Shown here: positions 23,752-32,489 of the stretch, one piece after another
How the letters are laid out: the number at the start of each line of letters is the position of its first letter
How positions within the stretch are numbered: position 1 is the first letter of the stretch
Virus record (IMG/VR): IMGVR_UViG_3300036846_000743
Span: 124,001 to 188,000 of that record
DNA from: a virus
DNA: 64,000 nt
Direction: 5' to 3' (one strand)
Notes under the pieces: generated by a model
The model's database searches: none
What the model was told of the DNA's origin: nothing
What the model saw: the letters and a program-made list of their open reading frames with translations, nothing else
Program-made: the position numbers and the translations under genes

Positions 23752-26700
23752 TCACTGTGCTTGGGCAGCCTCGACAACCTGGAGCAGATCATAAACGTCG
23801 GCCGGCGTGAGCGTCGGGTTCCCGACCGCATCCTGCACCATCTTGGTGGCTGCGGCCGGGTCTTGCTGCCATTTGCTTCGCACGGCGTTGAATTTTGTTG
23901 TGAGCGGTATCCTGCCACTCCAGATGCCACCCTTCGCCGCGTCTTCGGCTAGCATGCTCTTCACGCGCTGGGTTTTGTCAGCCATCGGCAGGGCCCTAAG
24001 ATTGGCCACGGTCGCCGGATCTTTGAACGAGTCCATGGTGATCTCGTCAGGAACCGTCGCTGTGGCTTGCGCCGGGGCCACTGGGGCTGCCGGTTCTGCC
24101 GCCGCTGGTGCTGGCGCAGGTGCTGCCGGAGCTGCCGGAGCTGTCGGAGCTGTCGGAGCTGTCGGCGTGGCTGCTGGTGTTGTGGCTGGAGCTGTCGGTG
24201 CTGGCGCAGGTGCCGCTGGCGCTCCTGTTGGAGCCGGAACCGCCGGGGTCGTTGCCGGCGCCGCTGGCACTCCGGCTGCGGCTGCTCCTGCCGCCCCTGC
24301 GCCCGCTCCTGTCGCTGCCGTTCCCGGTGGCGGCTTGAGGGCCCCCGCCTGGGTACCACCTGCGGCGAGATGGCTCAGGCCGAACCCGCTCAAGATGTTA
24401 TTGATCAGATCCTGCACACCGCCGGGCAGCATGTTCCCCTGGTGCAACCCGCCGATGACGCCGGCGCCACCCAGAAGCGTCATCAGCATCGAGCCCATGC
24501 CGCCTTCGCCCATGAACGAGTTCATGAGCCCGAAGAGAGCTACTGGCAAACCGAGACCGACCATCAGCTGGCCAGCCGTGCCCAGGCCGTCCCACATGCC
24601 CTTGACGGCCGAGATCGGGTCGGGATACTCACCTGCCTCGGTCTTCTGCTTGGCCTCATCGGCTAGCCCTGTCTGCGGGTTCTGGACGGCCTTGGCCATT
24701 CCCTGCGGTCCCGTGTTCTGCTCCTTCATCGCCTGCATGTTGCCGTAATACGGCTCCTGCTGGGCCTTCAGCAGCAGGAATGACTGCGAGGCATTGTGGG
24801 CCGCATCCGTGGCCTGGGCAGGGTCGACGCCGGCCTTCTGCATGGCCACCATATCCTCCGGAGTCAGCGGCTCCTGCTGCGTGATCCGCATCGATGTCTC
24901 CGGAGGCAGCTTCTTAGCCATGATCTCGAGTGTCTCGTTAGCCTGCCGGTTCACGTGGCCCACACCCTCCGCACGACCTGGCGAACTCATCCACTTTCTC
25001 GTATCCGTGGGATTGTAGTCCGGACCGGAAAGATCGATCTTGCCCTTCGCCTGCATCCCGGGCACTGTTTTGTCGACGAAATTCTTCCGCTGCGCAGTAT
25101 ATTGGTTGATCACCTCGCTCCGGACCGTCTTTTCGGTCTGAGCGATCTGCTCCGGGGTCAACGGTACGCCCGTGTTGATCAGAGATTGCTCGTTGGCGGC
25201 ATTGACCCGTCCCTGCGCGATCTGGCCTGCATAGGTGCCCCACTGCTCCATGTCCAGGCCGGCCGGCGTCGGCCCTTTGCCCAGCCGCTGGTCCTCCTGC
25301 ATCCGTTCCACCTGGCGGGCCGTCATGTTGCCCTTTCCCGGCGTCAATCCCTCCATCATGGCGCCCCATGTTGCAAAGCCGCCCGGCACGGATAGCTCGG
25401 GAATGGCTTTCGCCGCCTGTATCGCCCGGCTGAGCATCGGAATACGGCCGAGCAGCCCCGCCGCGGCCGGGGCGGCAGCGCCGGCCTCACCAGCCGCAGC
25501 ACCACCTCCTGCACCGCCCAGGCGACTGTAGCCCGCAATGTTGGCGATCAGGTCGTACTGCTTCGCCAGATCCGAAGCGCCCCCGGCAATGTATTGCATC
25601 GGAGTCGATGTGCCCGGAGCTGTCGCATAGTCTTCGAGATTCTTGGACCAGCGCGGCATGACCTGGCCCGAGAAGCTGAGCCCGCCCGGCCTCGCAGCTC
25701 GCGCATCCTGGGGGCCATAAGCCGCAAACGGGATCGACGCGAAGTCCCGCCAGGCCGACCGGGAATTCGTCAGGCTCGGGTCCATGTTGTAAAGGTCGGA
25801 GGCTGCGCCAAGGACCTGACCGTAGAGCGCAGGATAAGTCTTGGTCAGCACGTTCTTGGTAGTCCCGAGCGCATAGCTCTGGAGCGTCGGATCGTTCTGT
25901 GCCGACGAAAAATTCAGGCGCTGTGCCAGCGCCGGGTTCATGCCTTCATTGATCCGCTTGGCCATCAGCTCCTGGTCGGTCTTGACGCCGGAAACCGTGG
26001 GCATCCACTGCGTGGTACCCATTTCCTTGCCGAGGGCTTCGGTGGCCGCATCGAGGACCTCTTGCTGGCGAGCATCACGGAGATTGCGCATCTCCAGCTG
26101 ACCCGGAACCGGCCGATTGGCCCCGGCCACACCAGCCGCTTCACCCCCGGCCGGTTCCGCAGCCAAGACCCTCTGGTAGTTGGCGCGGGCATCGACTTGC
26201 TCCTCCGGAGAGAGACCAGGGGTGCTCAGAGCGCGGCTGGCCTCATCAACCTGCTTCTGCCACATCCGGCGCATCACGATATCCCTGTTGGAGGGCGCCC
26301 TCGCCATGTCCTTCTGGATCTGGGTCATGCCGGCATAAGGGTCGACGGGCGGTGCCGGAGCCGCAGCCGCAGCCGGTTCCGGTGCCGCAGCCGGTGCCAC
26401 GGCCCTGGCGCCCGGCGTGGCTGCTGCCACCGATGCTGGCGGTGCCACTCCTGGTGCTGGTGCCTGCGGCGGCACCGGCGCCTTGGGCGCCGCTGTTCCG
26501 GTCACGCCCGGCACAGGGGGTATGCCCTGTGCCGCGGTCTGCGGCGTAGCCTGCTGACCAGCCCGCTGCGCCGCGGCTGCGGCATCTTCCGCGCCGCCGC
26601 CAGTACTCTGAAGTGGATTGACCTTGACCTTCTTGATCGGGTCCTGGGCGGCCTTGGTCAATCCCGACGTGGCTCCGGCCTCAAGCCCCGCCGCACCGAC

Positions 26701-27585
26701 GAAAAAACGTGTCCACTCGTCGGCGATATCATCGGAGAGAGCCGCACACTTCTCGACAGCCATCCGGACCTCCGTGCCGGTAAGACCTCGCTCACCGCAG
26801 CGCGCCAGGAAGCCGATCTGGATCGGGAACTCGGCCGCCAGCTTGACCATGGCCGCCTTGGGATGCATGCCCTCCAGGAGCGCCTGCTCTTCCTCTTCCT
26901 GCTCGCGATCACGCTTGTTCTTGTACCACAGGCCCAGCCCGCCCAGGCCCAGACCAATCCCGAGCGCAGGCAGATAATGCTTCGGCTGCACGAGCCAGTC
27001 CCGGCCCTTGCCGACTGTGCTTGCGAATTGGTCCATGACCCCCGGCACCTTGGGAGTGGGATTGACGGCTGCATCCGTGGCAGCCCGCTGCGCCGCTTCC
27101 TCCTGGAGCTTCTTGTAGCCGGCCCGAATTTTCATGTCGGCATTTTCACCGCCTCCGACAATCGCGTTCCAGGCTTCGCCAGCATGAGTCTTTTCAGCGA
27201 TCTGGTTGCCGGCAGTTCGAAAGGCTTCCGGCAGCGCACTCCCGATCTCACGAACCGCGCGCGGCGCATCGGCGATGCCCTGGCCAAGCTGCCGGAACGA
27301 CTGTGCCGCCGTGTTGTAGGCTTGCGGCATCCTGGGACCAACCGCGCTGCCCAGCGCGGTACCGGCTTCCGGCACCCCGAACAGGTAACTCCCGCCGAGT
27401 GCGCCACCCAGGGCGGCACCTCCGAGCGCGCCGGTCGTCCGACGGTTTCGCTGTATCCAGGGACTGGGCTTTGACCAGGCCCCCAGCCGCCGCATCCAGC
27501 CAGGAGCGGCAGACTTGACCATGCCGTCCGCGGCCAGGACATTCCAGGCCGATGCATAAGGGCGAGGACACGTCATGACGCTCAT
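23752..27585 (-). CDS. Large virion-type protein with glycine zippers and Ala/Pro linkers
   Basis: A 1277-aa protein that I do not recognise by family. Residues 50-70 and 200-222 (LPALGIGLGLGGLGLW) are Gly-rich hydrophobic segments. Residues about 247-275 contain KLAAEF..GFLARCGERGLT..AVEKCAA, the module also seen in the protein at 2894-3337. Residues 345-415 are an Ala/Pro linker. A long helical central region (about 415-1000) follows, then a hydrophobic part (GTAGQLMVGLGLPVALFGLMNSF), another Ala/Pro linker (about 1085-1180) and a short C-terminal helical domain. K-x-A elements recur. The size and alternating membrane and helical parts suggest a tape-measure-like or internal injection protein. 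Confidence 0.75.
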   Translation of the reverse strand: MSVMTCPRPYASAWNVLAADGMVKSAAPGWMRRLGAWSKPSPWIQRNRRTTGALGGAALGGALGGSYLFGVPEAGTALGSAVGPRMPQAYNTAAQSFRQLGQGIADAPRAVREIGSALPEAFRTAGNQIAEKTHAGEAWNAIVGGGENADMKIRAGYKKLQEEAAQRAATDAAVNPTPKVPGVMDQFASTVGKGRDWLVQPKHYLPALGIGLGLGGLGLWYKNKRDREQEEEEQALLEGMHPKAAMVKLAAEFPIQIGFLARCGERGLTGTEVRMAVEKCAALSDDIADEWTRFFVGAAGLEAGATSGLTKAAQDPIKKVKVNPLQSTGGGAEDAAAAAQRAGQQATPQTAAQGIPPVPGVTGTAAPKAPVPPQAPAPGVAPPASVAAATPGARAVAPAAAPEPAAAAAPAPPVDPYAGMTQIQKDMARAPSNRDIVMRRMWQKQVDEASRALSTPGLSPEEQVDARANYQRVLAAEPAGGEAAGVAGANRPVPGQLEMRNLRDARQQEVLDAATEALGKEMGTTQWMPTVSGVKTDQELMAKRINEGMNPALAQRLNFSSAQNDPTLQSYALGTTKNVLTKTYPALYGQVLGAASDLYNMDPSLTNSRSAWRDFASIPFAAYGPQDARAARPGGLSFSGQVMPRWSKNLEDYATAPGTSTPMQYIAGGASDLAKQYDLIANIAGYSRLGGAGGGAAAGEAGAAAPAAAGLLGRIPMLSRAIQAAKAIPELSVPGGFATWGAMMEGLTPGKGNMTARQVERMQEDQRLGKGPTPAGLDMEQWGTYAGQIAQGRVNAANEQSLINTGVPLTPEQIAQTEKTVRSEVINQYTAQRKNFVDKTVPGMQAKGKIDLSGPDYNPTDTRKWMSSPGRAEGVGHVNRQANETLEIMAKKLPPETSMRITQQEPLTPEDMVAMQKAGVDPAQATDAAHNASQSFLLLKAQQEPYYGNMQAMKEQNTGPQGMAKAVQNPQTGLADEAKQKTEAGEYPDPISAVKGMWDGLGTAGQLMVGLGLPVALFGLMNSFMGEGGMGSMLMTLLGGAGVIGGLHQGNMLPGGVQDLINNILSGFGLSHLAAGGTQAGALKPPPGTAATGAGAGAAGAAAAGVPAAPATTPAVPAPTGAPAAPAPAPTAPATTPAATPTAPTAPTAPAAPAAPAPAPAAAEPAAPVAPAQATATVPDEITMDSFKDPATVANLRALPMADKTQRVKSMLAEDAAKGGIWSGRIPLTTKFNAVRSKWQQDPAAATKMVQDAVGNPTLTPADVYDLLQVVEAAQAQ
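24070..24335 (-). repeat. Degenerate Ala/Pro/Thr-coding repeats (low complexity)
   Basis: Within the 1277-aa gene, short repeats built from GCTGTCGGAG- and GCTGGTG-type units encode APAP, TAPT and PAAP runs. On the plus strand the block appears as a run of gctg/tcgg. It forms a flexible linker between the hydrophobic segment and the C-terminal domain. Such tracts are prone to slippage and to assembly error. Confidence 0.6.
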
Positions 27586-27621
27586 GGAACCTCCTTGTCT
27601 CTGAGCTAACCGGATACGCGA

Positions 27622-27843
27622 TCACCCACCAGGATGCAACTTGGCCCTGACCGCGGCGTCCTTGGCTTCCAGGAGCTTCCTGAGCGCCACGGTCCGCTCA
27701 GGCCCTGACTCTATCTGCGCACAAATGATCTGCGCCAGGTTCGAGAAGCACGACGATACTTCCTGGAGATGCTTTGGAAGGTGAGCGAACTCGAACCACT
27801 TCAGCATGCGGTCAGGTTGGTCAGGCATTATTTCCTCCGGCAT
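27622..27843 (-). CDS. Small helical-hairpin phage protein, possible Acb2/Tad1-hairpin relative
   Basis: A 73-aa protein of a family common in tailed phages. The pattern is W-F-E-F-A-H-L-P-x-H-L-Q-E-V-S, then S-x-L-A-x-x-I, and near the end GPERTVALRKLLEAKDAAVRA. Two helices separated by a short turn are expected. The terminal block (R-x-V-A-x-x-x-L-x-x-x-x-x-A-x-x-R-A) resembles the hairpin of Acb2/Tad1 proteins, which sequester cyclic nucleotide signals of CBASS and Thoeris defence. That link comes from memory of family patterns and is not certain. It overlaps the next glycosyltransferase gene by one base. Confidence 0.6.
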   Translation of the reverse strand: MPEEIMPDQPDRMLKWFEFAHLPKHLQEVSSCFSNLAQIICAQIESGPERTVALRKLLEAKDAAVRAKLHPGG

Positions 27844-28766
27844 CAGCTTACCGTATCGGCGGTCGCAACGGAATCAGCCGGGGCCTCCTCGAGCACGGGC
27901 TGGATCTTCGAGACGGGCGCCAGCCTGTTGTACCGCACCAGCAGCTGGGGCTGGCTCGAGATATGCGGCCATTGGATCTCGGAGGCATAGTGCACACACA
28001 GGGCGTCGCCGCAGGCTTCGTGAATTCGAGACTGGGCAGCCGGCATCCGCAGGCAGATCCACTGCTCCTCGTGCACATGGGGCGGGCAGATCCCCCGCCA
28101 GATGACGAAGTCGCGGCCGAACCAGCTGAGCAGATTGGCATCATTATGCTCGCCGGCGCCAAAGACATGCCGGCCCAGAGCTGTCCAGGGCCTTAGCAGG
28201 GCTTCCTGGTTGCCGCCGTGGGCAATCGCTTCGGCCGTCTGGAGAATGGCCTCGTGCGCAGCCAGCCCGGCCGGGAATGACTGCCGGTTGGTGCGGTGAT
28301 TGATCGCATAGCTGATCGGAAACCCCGGATTGAAAGCCCCGTGCTTCTGGTGCAGGTGCATGAACCTGGAGCTATTCACGATGTTCCCGTAGACCAGATA
28401 CGCATCCGGATACCGGACCCGGTGCGCCAGCAGCTTCTCGAGACAGCCCTCGACCATCCAGACGACATCGTCGTCGATGCGGATATAGATCGTCCGGGTG
28501 TCGATCGCGAACACGTAGAACCGGCCGATGGTCATGGCCCGATGCCAGTAGTTCATCGGCCCTGGCAGCGAGATCGTGCGATAGAACTCAGGGGCAGCGC
28601 GCTCCAGGCCCCGGAAGTATTCCTGGTCTTGCTGGTCCGGCGTGTTCAGCCACCAGTGGAATTCGTCCACGGCCGGCCGTGCCAGCTCGACGTGCCGGCG
28701 CATCAGGTCGGCCACGTGGCGCCGGCCTGCTGGACACACGACAACAACTCGGTAGCCCTCGAACAT
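27843..28766 (-). CDS. GT-A type glycosyltransferase, 307 aa
   Basis: A Rossmann-like N-terminus (EGYRVVVVCPAGR) is followed by a metal-binding DDD at residues 98-100 in IYIRIDDDVVWM, the DxD-type site of GT-A enzymes. Later blocks (FGAGEHNDANLLSWFG, HVHEEQWICLRMP) have conserved-looking His and Asp residues that may shape the acceptor site. There is no membrane helix. It lies in a five-gene glycosyltransferase cluster, sharing TGATG junctions with both neighbours, so it is almost certainly coexpressed with them. Confidence 0.75.
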   Translation of the reverse strand: MFEGYRVVVVCPAGRRHVADLMRRHVELARPAVDEFHWWLNTPDQQDQEYFRGLERAAPEFYRTISLPGPMNYWHRAMTIGRFYVFAIDTRTIYIRIDDDVVWMVEGCLEKLLAHRVRYPDAYLVYGNIVNSSRFMHLHQKHGAFNPGFPISYAINHRTNRQSFPAGLAAHEAILQTAEAIAHGGNQEALLRPWTALGRHVFGAGEHNDANLLSWFGRDFVIWRGICPPHVHEEQWICLRMPAAQSRIHEACGDALCVHYASEIQWPHISSQPQLLVRYNRLAPVSKIQPVLEEAPADSVATADTVS

Positions 28767-29488
28767 CAGAAGACCTCGATGGCACGGACTTCAAGATCGG
28801 CGATGATGCTTCGGATCTGGTCGAGCGTGTGCCTGTGCGCATTCCAAGCCGGTTCAGCCGGCGGCTGGTTGTTCCGCCACTCCCATCGCTTGGCGTACCG
28901 GGCCGCCACCCGCTCCGCACTCATGTAGTGATAATGCAGCAGCTTCAGGCCCGGGTACGGCAGCATCAGGATAGTGCCTGAAGGAGCGTTGAAATGCGCC
29001 CCCACATAGTAGCCGATCTCGTGGATCTTCTTAGGGTTGAAGCAGCAGTTCTTCGAGTACATGGGGGAGATCTCGCCGCGGCGCACCGCGTAGGGGAGTG
29101 GCTGGTCCGCGATGGGCGGATGGGGCGAGACCATCTGGTAGCCGCTAGGCGACAGAATGGTAGCCTTGAGTTCCCGGGCATGCCGGAGCGCGCCGACCAG
29201 GTCCTCATGATAGAGAAACTCGTCCACGTCGACCACGATCATCCAGTCGTACTGATCACGCCACTTTTTCCAGCCGTCATTCTTGACCCACAGCAGACGA
29301 TATTCGAGTTCCGGTTCGTGCTGCGAAAGCGACAGTACCGTGGCGCCTTCGGCACGCGCCACGGCGGCCGTGTCGTCGTCGCTCTGGTCGTCCCAGATCG
29401 TCACATCGCTGAACTGGCGGTAATACCGGACGAAGTGAAGGACCATATCCTGCTCATTGCGCGCCATCGCAACGGTCAGAATTTTCAT
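28766..29488 (-). CDS. Glycosyltransferase family 2-like (Glyco_tranf_2_4 type)
   Basis: 240 aa from the ATG at 29488. It opens with MKILTVAMARNEQDMVLHFVRYY, typical of the Glyco_tranf_2_4 group (R-N-E, then H-x-x-x-Y). IWDDQSDDDT (31-40) binds the nucleotide, and VVDVDEFLYHEDL (85-97) is the metal site. Near the C-terminus LPYPGLKLLHYHYMS carries the conserved HYHY. The next gene upstream is a clear paralogue with the same four blocks. Likely a cytoplasmic enzyme transferring a sugar to an unknown acceptor. Confidence 0.82.
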   Translation of the reverse strand: MKILTVAMARNEQDMVLHFVRYYRQFSDVTIWDDQSDDDTAAVARAEGATVLSLSQHEPELEYRLLWVKNDGWKKWRDQYDWMIVVDVDEFLYHEDLVGALRHARELKATILSPSGYQMVSPHPPIADQPLPYAVRRGEISPMYSKNCCFNPKKIHEIGYYVGAHFNAPSGTILMLPYPGLKLLHYHYMSAERVAARYAKRWEWRNNQPPAEPAWNAHRHTLDQIRSIIADLEVRAIEVF

Positions 29489-29489
29489 G

Positions 29490-30221
29490 TCAGACGACGT
29501 CGGCGGCCTGGGCGTCGAGCGCGGCGACGACTCCTCGCACGTACTCGGGGGTGTCCGCCAGTTCTCGCCAATAAGTGAACGGTCTATCACGGTCCTGCCA
29601 TGTCCTGTTACGCCGTGCGTAACGCTCGAGGGTGTACTCCACGCCCAGGTAATGATAGTGCAGCAGCTTCAGGCCCGGATAGGGCAGGAGCGTGACGCCG
29701 GCCCCCGTGGGCGCAGTGTAATGCCCGCCGATGTCGAAGTTGATCTCATCGATCTTCAAGGGATTGAAGCAGCAGAGTTTCGAGTACAAGGGAGAGATCA
29801 CGCCGCGGCAGATCTCGTTGGTGATCAGGCCCGAGCCGCGCGGCGGTCGGTCCGAGACCATCTGGTAGCCGCAGGGCGCCAGGACCGTAGCCTCGAGTTC
29901 CCGGGCGCGCCGCAGCACATAGCTCATGTTCTCGTGGTAGAGAAACTCATCGACATCGACGGCGATGATCCAGTCCACGGTCTCCCGGACCGGCTTCCAG
30001 GCGTGATTCTTGGCCCGCAACAGCCGTTCCTGGAGCCCCAGGCTGTCGTCTTCGTCATCGACCGGCCGGACACTGGCCCCCTCGGTGGCTGCGATCGCCG
30101 CAGAATTGTCGGTGCTATGATCATCGAAGATCAGCACGTCGCTGAACTGGCGGTAGTGCCTCACGAAGTAAGGCACTATCGGAGCGTCGTCGCGCATCAT
30201 CGCGATGGTCAAGACCTTCAT
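29490..30221 (-). CDS. Glycosyltransferase family 2-like, paralogue of the next gene
   Basis: 243 aa from the ATG at 30221, which overlaps the previous stop (TGATG). Blocks match the downstream neighbour: MKVLTIAMMRDDAPIVPYFVRHYRQFSD, IFDDHSTDNS, IIAVDVDEFLYHENM, SPLYSKLCCFNPLKI and LPYPGLKLLHYHYLG. The first block has RDD instead of RNE. A tandem duplication followed by divergence is clear. An inverted repeat with arms GTTACGC and GCGTAAC and a 3-base spacer lies inside this gene at 29607-29623. Confidence 0.82.
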   Translation of the reverse strand: MKVLTIAMMRDDAPIVPYFVRHYRQFSDVLIFDDHSTDNSAAIAATEGASVRPVDDEDDSLGLQERLLRAKNHAWKPVRETVDWIIAVDVDEFLYHENMSYVLRRARELEATVLAPCGYQMVSDRPPRGSGLITNEICRGVISPLYSKLCCFNPLKIDEINFDIGGHYTAPTGAGVTLLPYPGLKLLHYHYLGVEYTLERYARRNRTWQDRDRPFTYWRELADTPEYVRGVVAALDAQAADVV

Positions 30222-30655
30222 CAGATGCGACCTGACCAGGACACTACCGGGATCCATACGGGCTGCATGCCAAACGTTCCGACATAAGCGACGATCCAGT
30301 AGCCTGGCAGCCCCTGGTCTGGCGGCTGCGGCACATGCCCTGGACTGGTATCCCAGGACAGCTGGACCCAGCCCCACCTGTAACTGTTGTCGCTCGCGAG
30401 GACGTGAGCGCAGAAGCCTGGACTGTTCAGGTCGGGCAAGACGGGTGGTCGTTCCTCGGGCGGCGCCGGCGGGATCACGATCGGATGCGATGGTCCCGGC
30501 ACGATCGGGTGTTCAACATGGCCTGGCCACCACGGAGGCAGATCAGGCGGTTGGGGTGGCCAGATCTCGGGCGGATAGTAGATGGGGGGCTCCGGATGAG
30601 CCCCGAGAGTGGGCAGAAATACCGTCGTCTTCTCCCATACCTCATTGAACGGCAT
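30221..30655 (-). CDS. Proline-rich protein sharing N- and C-terminal blocks with the next upstream gene
   Basis: 144 aa from the ATG at 30655. It starts MPFNEVWEKTTVFLP, like the 414-aa protein that starts MPFQEVWEKKVFYIP. A proline/tryptophan-rich linker of about 55 residues follows. The C-terminal domain is S-P-G-F-C..V, then H-x-P-Q-P-P-D-Q-GLPGYW, then Y-V-G-TFG-Q-P-VWIP, matching the paralogue. It looks like a short version of the same surface protein: two conserved ends joined by a Pro-rich spacer. Location between glycosyltransferase genes makes it a candidate glycosylated product. Confidence 0.75.
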   Translation of the reverse strand: MPFNEVWEKTTVFLPTLGAHPEPPIYYPPEIWPPQPPDLPPWWPGHVEHPIVPGPSHPIVIPPAPPEERPPVLPDLNSPGFCAHVLASDNSYRWGWVQLSWDTSPGHVPQPPDQGLPGYWIVAYVGTFGMQPVWIPVVSWSGRI

Positions 30656-30749
30656 CGCTGCGCCTCGAACATCAGATGGACGAGGGGCCGGCATCTGGTA
30701 CATGCCGGCCCCCGGAAGACGTCGTGAACCAACAAACCGGCGCCTTAGC

Positions 30750-31994
30750 TCAATGCTTGGGCCCAGATCCAGGCCCAGACCCGATATGCTTCTCTGGTTT
30801 CTCCGCTTTCTCCGACCTTGCCTTGGCAGGCTCTGTCGGCGGAGGTTCCACCGGTGGTGGCGTCGCCGGCGTCGGGATCCACGCGGACTGTGCCCCGAAC
30901 GCCCCTGCATAAACGTCCATCCACGTGCCGGGTAGGCCCGTGGTAGGCGGCTTGGGCTCGTGATCAGGACCACTAATAACTGCCGTCTGGATGAAGCCCA
31001 GCGTGCGCGAAACATCATCCACGACGATACACCAGTAACCCGGGCTCGCCAGATCCGGCGGCCCCGACGGGGATTCCGACGGTGGTTGGATATCAGGCGG
31101 CAAAGGCCCAAAGATCGGCGGCGGCTCGGGATGCGGCCGCTCCGGTGGCGTCCCGGGCCAGAAGCCCGGCGGATAGCCACCACCGCCACCGGGCGGATAG
31201 AAGATCGGCGGCATCACCCACGGAGGAAGACCGCCGGCTCCACCCCAGATGCCCGGAGGTGAACCACCACCGCCACCACCACCGCCCGGAGCGATTGGTG
31301 GCATGACCCACGGAGGAAGACCACCGGCTCCACCCCAGATCCCAGGCGGGTAGTAAATGGGTGGCATGATTCCCGGTGGCAAGGGCCGAGCCCACGGCGG
31401 TGAATACCCCGGATCAACCGGGATCGGCGGCCCTGGTCTCGGCGGTGGGTCGCCAGGCCAGAAGCCCGGAGGGCCGGGCCGGCCAAAGCCAGGATCGGGC
31501 GGATAGAAGATCGGCGGCATGATGCCCGGCCCTGGTGGAAATGGTCCCGGCTGGCCGCCACCGCCGCCCCAGGTTGGCGGCGGACCGGGGCGCGGCGGAG
31601 GCGTCCCGGGCCAGAAGCCCGGAGGGCCCGGTTGCCCGAAGCCGGGATCGATCGGGTTGTAGATGGGTGGCATGATACCCGGCCCTGGTGGAAATGGTCC
31701 CGGCTGTCCGGCGCCACCCCATATACCCCAAGGCGGATGAGGCCGTTCCGGAGGTGTTCCCGGCCAGAAGCCCGGAGGGCCCGGCACACCCCAACCGGGA
31801 TCGATCGGGATCGGTGGTCCCGGCCTTGGTGGCGGCGTCCCCGGCCAGAAGCCCGGAGGGCCCGGCACGCCGAAGCCCGGATCAACCGGCCCACCGGGAC
31901 CCGGCGGCGGAACGATCGGACCGCCACCGATACCAGTCCCCGGAGGCGGCGGAATGTAAAAAACCTTCTTCTCCCACACTTCTTGGAACGGCAT
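30750..31994 (-). CDS. Proline/glycine-rich repeat protein, candidate surface or fibre protein
   Basis: A 414-aa protein with MPFQEVWEKKVFYIP at the N-terminus, then about 290 residues of imperfect repeats built from PGFG.PGPPGFWPGTPPPRPGPP and GIWGGAGGLPPWVMPPI. The C-terminal domain of about 60 residues (SPGYWCIVVDD to FGAQSAWIP) is shared with the shorter paralogue at 30221-30655. A lysine-rich tail ends it. The repeats are not strict G-x-y collagen but are extended and likely rigid. No signal peptide. A virion surface spacer, or the target of the neighbouring glycosyltransferases, is inferred. Confidence 0.72.
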   Translation of the reverse strand: MPFQEVWEKKVFYIPPPPGTGIGGGPIVPPPGPGGPVDPGFGVPGPPGFWPGTPPPRPGPPIPIDPGWGVPGPPGFWPGTPPERPHPPWGIWGGAGQPGPFPPGPGIMPPIYNPIDPGFGQPGPPGFWPGTPPPRPGPPPTWGGGGGQPGPFPPGPGIMPPIFYPPDPGFGRPGPPGFWPGDPPPRPGPPIPVDPGYSPPWARPLPPGIMPPIYYPPGIWGGAGGLPPWVMPPIAPGGGGGGGGSPPGIWGGAGGLPPWVMPPIFYPPGGGGGYPPGFWPGTPPERPHPEPPPIFGPLPPDIQPPSESPSGPPDLASPGYWCIVVDDVSRTLGFIQTAVISGPDHEPKPPTTGLPGTWMDVYAGAFGAQSAWIPTPATPPPVEPPPTEPAKARSEKAEKPEKHIGSGPGSGPKH

Positions 31995-32062
31995 GATGAA
32001 TTCCCTTATTCCTGAGACCTGAAAAAGTTATTCCCCGAGGGACCGCAAGACACTCACAGCGG

Positions 32063-32458
32063 TCAATCCATGGTGGTCACCTCCTGCGCTTTGGCATACT
32101 GTTCGTGTTGATAGCGCCGGCATCCTTCCTCGAATTCCGGGCGGGACGGCAGGTCCGGCTCGGTCGCAGGTGTCACCTCAAGACAATCTGCGAGCTGATG
32201 AAAGAGATCAGGGTAATACCAGCAGCGCTCGTTGCCCTGCTTGTCCAGCCATTCTTGAACAATCCGCCTGGCTTCGACCAGATGACCAACATCCGTCGTC
32301 CCCAGTATCTCGGCGCAGACTGCTATCATGAGCCGCCGGTTCTGCTCGGGCACTTCGGCCCATGGCCTGGCTGACTCTTTCCGGGTTTCATATCCAAACG
32401 CCGGAGCAAGTCGCTCGTAAGTCTCGTGGAACCGTTGCGCCAGCTGCTCAGCAGCCAT
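32063..32458 (-). CDS. Conserved small phage protein, 131 aa
   Basis: The N-terminal block EQLAQRFHETYERLAPAFGYETR..SA.PW.EVPE.N..LMIAVCAEI is typical of small proteins found in many tailed phages, whose role is unknown. A second part has CWYYPDLFHQLADCLEV and ends in an acidic helix. There is no membrane segment. The gene starts 15 bases downstream of a perfect 15-base palindrome. Confidence 0.75.
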   Translation of the reverse strand: MAAEQLAQRFHETYERLAPAFGYETRKESARPWAEVPEQNRRLMIAVCAEILGTTDVGHLVEARRIVQEWLDKQGNERCWYYPDLFHQLADCLEVTPATEPDLPSRPEFEEGCRRYQHEQYAKAQEVTTMD

Positions 32459-32472
32459 GGATCCTCCACTTG

Positions 32473-32487
32473 GTTACGCAGCGTAAC
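32473..32487. promoter_or_regulatory. Intergenic palindrome copy 2 (perfect GTTACGCAGCGTAAC)
   Basis: A perfect 7+1+7 inverted repeat between the genes at 32490-32786 and 32063-32458. It sits 14 bases before the downstream ATG, and its core is shared with three other intergenic copies. It could be a dimer operator in DNA or a 6-bp RNA hairpin just upstream of the ribosome site. Confidence 0.65.
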
Positions 32488-32489
32488 GC

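Noticed and set aside
25594-27474. 626-codon open frame on the plus strand
   Set aside because: Antisense to the 1277-aa protein gene, which has a clear SD and domain content; the plus peptide is Arg/His-rich and looks like shadow coding.
30656-31189. Upstream extension of the 144-aa gene to 31189
   Set aside because: The extra 178 codons run through the 414-aa gene in another frame and are Arg-rich; conserved MPFxEVWEK marks the start at 30655.
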